Assembly (NCBI GenBank): GCA_017445225.1
Contig: JAFSUN010000014.1
Span: forward strand, 45,217-109,216
Source: Erysipelotrichaceae bacterium
Lineage (GTDB): Bacteria > Bacillota_I > Bacilli_A > Erysipelotrichales > Erysipelotrichaceae
Length of the DNA stretch: 64,000 bases
Direction of reading: 5' to 3'
In this document: positions 61,903 to 64,000 of the stretch, piece after piece
Position numbering within the stretch: position 1 is the first letter of the stretch
Layout: each line of letters opens with the position of its first letter
The notes under the pieces: model-generated
Told to the model about the DNA's origin: nothing
The model's database searches: none
Seen by the model: the letters and a program-made list of their open reading frames with translations, nothing else
Position numbers and translations under genes: made by a program

Positions 61903-62436
61903 ATGAATGATATTTTAAGCGAAAACATTGTATATCAGGGAAGAATACTGAAAATGACCCACGATGAGGTCACCTTCGAAGACGGATCCAGAGGATACCG
62001 CGATGTTCTTCACCTTCCGGGAGCTGTAGCCATTCTGGCCTTTGATGAAAACGGCCGGATCCTGATGGTCTCCCAGTACCGTCATGCCGTTGAGGATGAA
62101 GTTCTGGAACTGCCGGCCGGGATGCTGGAAAAGGGAGAAGATCCCCTTGTGGCTGCCAAACGAGAGCTCCAGGAAGAAACCGGTTATGCCTGCGGGAAGA
62201 TCGTTCATATGACCGACTTCTATACTTCCCCCGGCGTGGTAAAGGAAACCCTGCACCTCTATCTGGCAGGCGATCTCCATTACGTCCATCAGAACCTTGA
62301 CGACGATGAATTTCTGCGCGTCAGGACGGTGAGCAGACAGGAATTTGAGCAGATGATCTTTGACAACCGCATTAAGGATGCCAAGACCATCATCGCCTAT
62401 CTGTTCTGGAAAAACTACCTAAAAGAAAACGGCTGA
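61903..62436 (+). CDS. Nudix hydrolase (ADP-ribose pyrophosphatase-like)
   Basis: From ATG 61903 the protein has 177 residues. It contains a complete Nudix box (G-x5-E-x7-REUxEExGU: GMLEKGEDPLVAAKRELQEE) preceded by MVSQYRHAVEDEVLELPAG, the typical ADP-ribose pyrophosphatase arrangement, and followed by the FYTSPG region. It likely clears ADP-ribose or related nucleotide sugars. Confidence 0.92.
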   Translation: MNDILSENIVYQGRILKMTHDEVTFEDGSRGYRDVLHLPGAVAILAFDENGRILMVSQYRHAVEDEVLELPAGMLEKGEDPLVAAKRELQEETGYACGKIVHMTDFYTSPGVVKETLHLYLAGDLHYVHQNLDDDEFLRVRTVSRQEFEQMIFDNRIKDAKTIIAYLFWKNYLKENG

Positions 62437-62446
62437 GGCCGTTTTT
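62427..62446. terminator. Terminator between Nudix and patatin genes
   Basis: AAACGGC-TGAG-GCCGTTT stem with seven T on the plus strand; it overlaps the last codons of the Nudix gene and also serves the convergent minus-strand gene weakly. Confidence 0.8.
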
Positions 62447-63307
62447 TTAGTTTTCCTTCAGGAATTCCAGGATCTCGTCCCGGCGGTCTTCCATGTCCTG
62501 CCAGCCGACCCGGAAAAGCTTTTCCAGCTGCTGCTGGGTTCCGAAGAACCGCTTGACGCCGCAGTTGTCGGAAGGTCTGATCAGTATGGCCTCCCCCTTC
62601 GCTTCCTTGTCGTATACGCTCTGCATCTGTTCATAATAGGCATCGACCCGGTGGTCCAGCGTCTCCAGCATGACCGGGTAGTTGTGATAGACGATCTTCA
62701 TCAGGGTATCGATGAACCAGCCGTTGGGTTTACGGACATAGTTCTTATCCTTGGTGACGATGACCAGCTGCTTCTTATACCCCATTTCCTCAGCCCGATC
62801 GACCGATACCATGGTCTTCATGCCGCCGTCGAGATACTTATTCCCATCCACGGCCGTCATTCTTCCGGTCAGCGGCAGAACGCAGGTCGCCTTTAGCAAT
62901 TGACCCTCCGGATCAAGATCGCTGAGTTTCTTATACTGAAGCTGCTGCTGAGTCATGTTATAGGCCCCGACCTCAAATTTCAGATCGGAGTTCTGCAGTT
63001 TCGGCAGGATGCGGTCATAGACCGGTTTTACATATTCCTCCAGCAGGTAGTCATAACCGACCAGGGTGCCGCCGTTGAGCAGCGGGATCAGGCCGATCAC
63101 GTGCTTGTCAATGATTCCTCTGGTACTGAGATCATGAAGGGCTTCCATCTCATCGCCGGCATAGTAAAAGGAATACACCGCCGTGGCGCTGATGGAAACG
63201 ATATAGCGGAAATCGATGCCGTGGTCCTTCAGCCACTGCATGCAGCCGGCTGTATAGGCACCGCGGAACCCTCCTCCTTCAAGTACCAATGCTGTTTTTT
63301 CAATCAT
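62447..63307 (-). CDS. Patatin-like phospholipase with altered nucleophile motif
   Basis: The 286-residue protein has the patatin oxyanion motif LVLEGGGFRGAYTAG and the catalytic Asp in YLDGGMKT. The nucleophile elbow, usually GxSxG, reads SISAT (VSISATAVYSF): the serine is there but both glycines are replaced. The rest resembles the YjjU-type family (AYNMTQQQLQYKKL, CVLPLTGRMTAVDGNKYLDGG). It could be an acyl hydrolase with changed geometry or inactive. Confidence 0.85.
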   Translation of the reverse strand: MIEKTALVLEGGGFRGAYTAGCMQWLKDHGIDFRYIVSISATAVYSFYYAGDEMEALHDLSTRGIIDKHVIGLIPLLNGGTLVGYDYLLEEYVKPVYDRILPKLQNSDLKFEVGAYNMTQQQLQYKKLSDLDPEGQLLKATCVLPLTGRMTAVDGNKYLDGGMKTMVSVDRAEEMGYKKQLVIVTKDKNYVRKPNGWFIDTLMKIVYHNYPVMLETLDHRVDAYYEQMQSVYDKEAKGEAILIRPSDNCGVKRFFGTQQQLEKLFRVGWQDMEDRRDEILEFLKEN

Positions 63308-63355
63308 TGCTTCATCCTCACCAAAATGTTAGTAAACAATCGGCCAAAAGTCAAA

Positions 63356-63802
63356 TTACCGGGGCAGATCGTAGCGGTAGACGTTCTTGGTATACTCATG
63401 CATTCTGAACAGCGGATGCCAGAGAGGTACTTCCGTGCATTCCAGAAAGGTGCCACCCAGCTTTTCGCAGGTTCTGACCGAAGGCAGATTATCCGGGGAA
63501 GCCGTTATCAGCAGATAGTCCATTCCCATTTCCCGGGCCAGCCGGAACAGTAACAGGCTTGCCTTGTAGGCATACTCATGGCCGCGGTATTCCGGATGGA
63601 CATGATAGCCGATGTTTCCGTAGTAATAAAGAGAGATGCTGTGGCCCAGTCGCAGATCGCAATACCCGACGTTAGCATCGTCTGAGATCCGGCGGATGGT
63701 AAAGGCAAACTGTCTGGCCGCCGAGCGGTCGATCTCCAGTCTGATCTCCCCATCGCTCATCTCAAAGTTCTCCAGAAACCGGCGTCTTGTGAAAATGCCC
63801 AT
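63356..63802 (-). CDS. GNAT family acetyltransferase
   Basis: From ATG 63802 (GGAGGA five bases upstream) the protein has 148 residues. The acetyl-CoA site is present as NIGYHVHPEYRGHEYAYKAS (a relaxed RxxGxG form) and the C-terminal NLPSVRTCEKLGG is typical of N-acetyltransferases acting on amines or proteins. Substrate unknown. Confidence 0.85.
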   Translation of the reverse strand: MGIFTRRRFLENFEMSDGEIRLEIDRSAARQFAFTIRRISDDANVGYCDLRLGHSISLYYYGNIGYHVHPEYRGHEYAYKASLLLFRLAREMGMDYLLITASPDNLPSVRTCEKLGGTFLECTEVPLWHPLFRMHEYTKNVYRYDLPR

Positions 63803-63858
63803 CTTCTCCTCCGAATACATTAACTATTCTACACCAATTGTCCCGGCAAGTTAACATC

Positions 63859-63926
63859 GGTGAACCTCCCATAAGCTAAAGACTTATGGGCTTCTTAAGA
63901 AGTTTGATATTTAAGCTTTGTTCACC
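63859..63926. repeat. Nested inverted repeats, possible IS200/IS605-type end
   Basis: An outer GGTGAAC / GTTCACC pair (63859-63865, 63920-63926) encloses CCCATAAG-CTAAAGA-CTTATGGG (63868-63890) and the palindrome CTTCTTAAGAAG (63891-63902). The minus-strand form, a hairpin with a CTTTAG loop followed by GGTTCAC, recalls the right ends of IS200/IS605 family elements, whose tnpB would lie beyond the window. It could equally be a structured RNA. The remaining bases to 64000 show no gene. Confidence 0.35.
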
Positions 63927-64000
63927 TGACAATAGTTAGTGTACCATGATCAGGCTATCCTTATTCTTAACGGGCTGTCCACTTGCCCTCTACTGTATAG

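Noticed and set aside
1..64000. CRISPR arrays, prophage genes or a restriction system
   Set aside because: No spaced direct repeats, capsid, integrase or restriction-modification motifs were seen on either strand.

Overview
The window reads as a chromosomal segment of a low- to mid-GC Bacillota of the Erysipelotrichia type. This is inferred from gene content and order, not from a marker search. The clues are a T-box thrS, the Bacillota primosome pair dnaB/dnaI, YhaM, TrhP1/TrhP2, RibU under an FMN riboswitch, a class B sortase, tarI/tarJ teichoic acid genes, and both a PPi- and an ATP-dependent phosphofructokinase. Most genes lie on the minus strand in long overlapping operons. There is no prophage or CRISPR array. 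The only mobile-element hint is a structured sequence at the right edge.

Layout. 0-5.6 kb: a partial coiled-coil gene, M18 aminopeptidase, thrS with T-box leader, and PPi-phosphofructokinase. 5.6-17.1 kb: one long minus-strand run from a ZnuA-like lipoprotein through polA, an in-frame mutM-coaE fusion, dnaB, dnaI, pfkA, pyk, M29 aminopeptidase and a pentapeptide-repeat protein, joining replication/repair and lower glycolysis. 17.1-18.8 kb: radC, an undescribed 56-residue peptide whose ribosome binding site lies inside a terminator hairpin, and a Cof-type phosphatase. 18.9-21.9 kb: a plus-strand 1007-residue repeat surface protein. 22-26.8 kb: a tarI-tarJ-two TagF-like-licD operon for CDP-ribitol and polyol-phosphate polymer assembly. 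27-31 kb: HAD phosphatase, RsmF-type rRNA methylase and htpG behind a CIRCE operator. 31-39 kb: recX (with a repeat extension), yhaM, a NAD(P)HX repair gene with a degenerate epimerase half, trhP1, trhP2, a SpoU methylase and a PEPCK-like P-loop protein of unknown role.

39-43 kb holds an HAD phosphatase, tdk, a PhnD-like lipoprotein, two small plus-strand genes and N-carbamoylputrescine amidase. 43-48 kb is a complete polyamine uptake operon (XRE-cupin regulator, potA, potB, potC, potD) leading into aguB, so import and synthesis of putrescine are linked. PotA carries a large duplicated insertion in its C-terminal domain. 48-54.7 kb has RlmD, a pyrophosphatase-like protein, an exonuclease-dipeptidase operon, tRNA-Trp and an M20 dipeptidase. 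54.7-64 kb has FMN riboswitch-ribU, tRNA-Glu, an MBL hydrolase, RlmI, sortase B, tRNA-Ser, a YjjG-type phosphatase, PTS enzyme I, a small HTH-like protein, a Nudix hydrolase, a patatin-like protein and an acetyltransferase.

The strongest unusual signals are the PEPCK-like protein, the mutM-coaE fusion, the RecX three-repeat extension, the peptide with the masked Shine-Dalgarno, the PotA insertion, and several proteins that keep a fold but have lost family catalytic or ligand residues (ZnuA-like lipoprotein, NnrE half, patatin).
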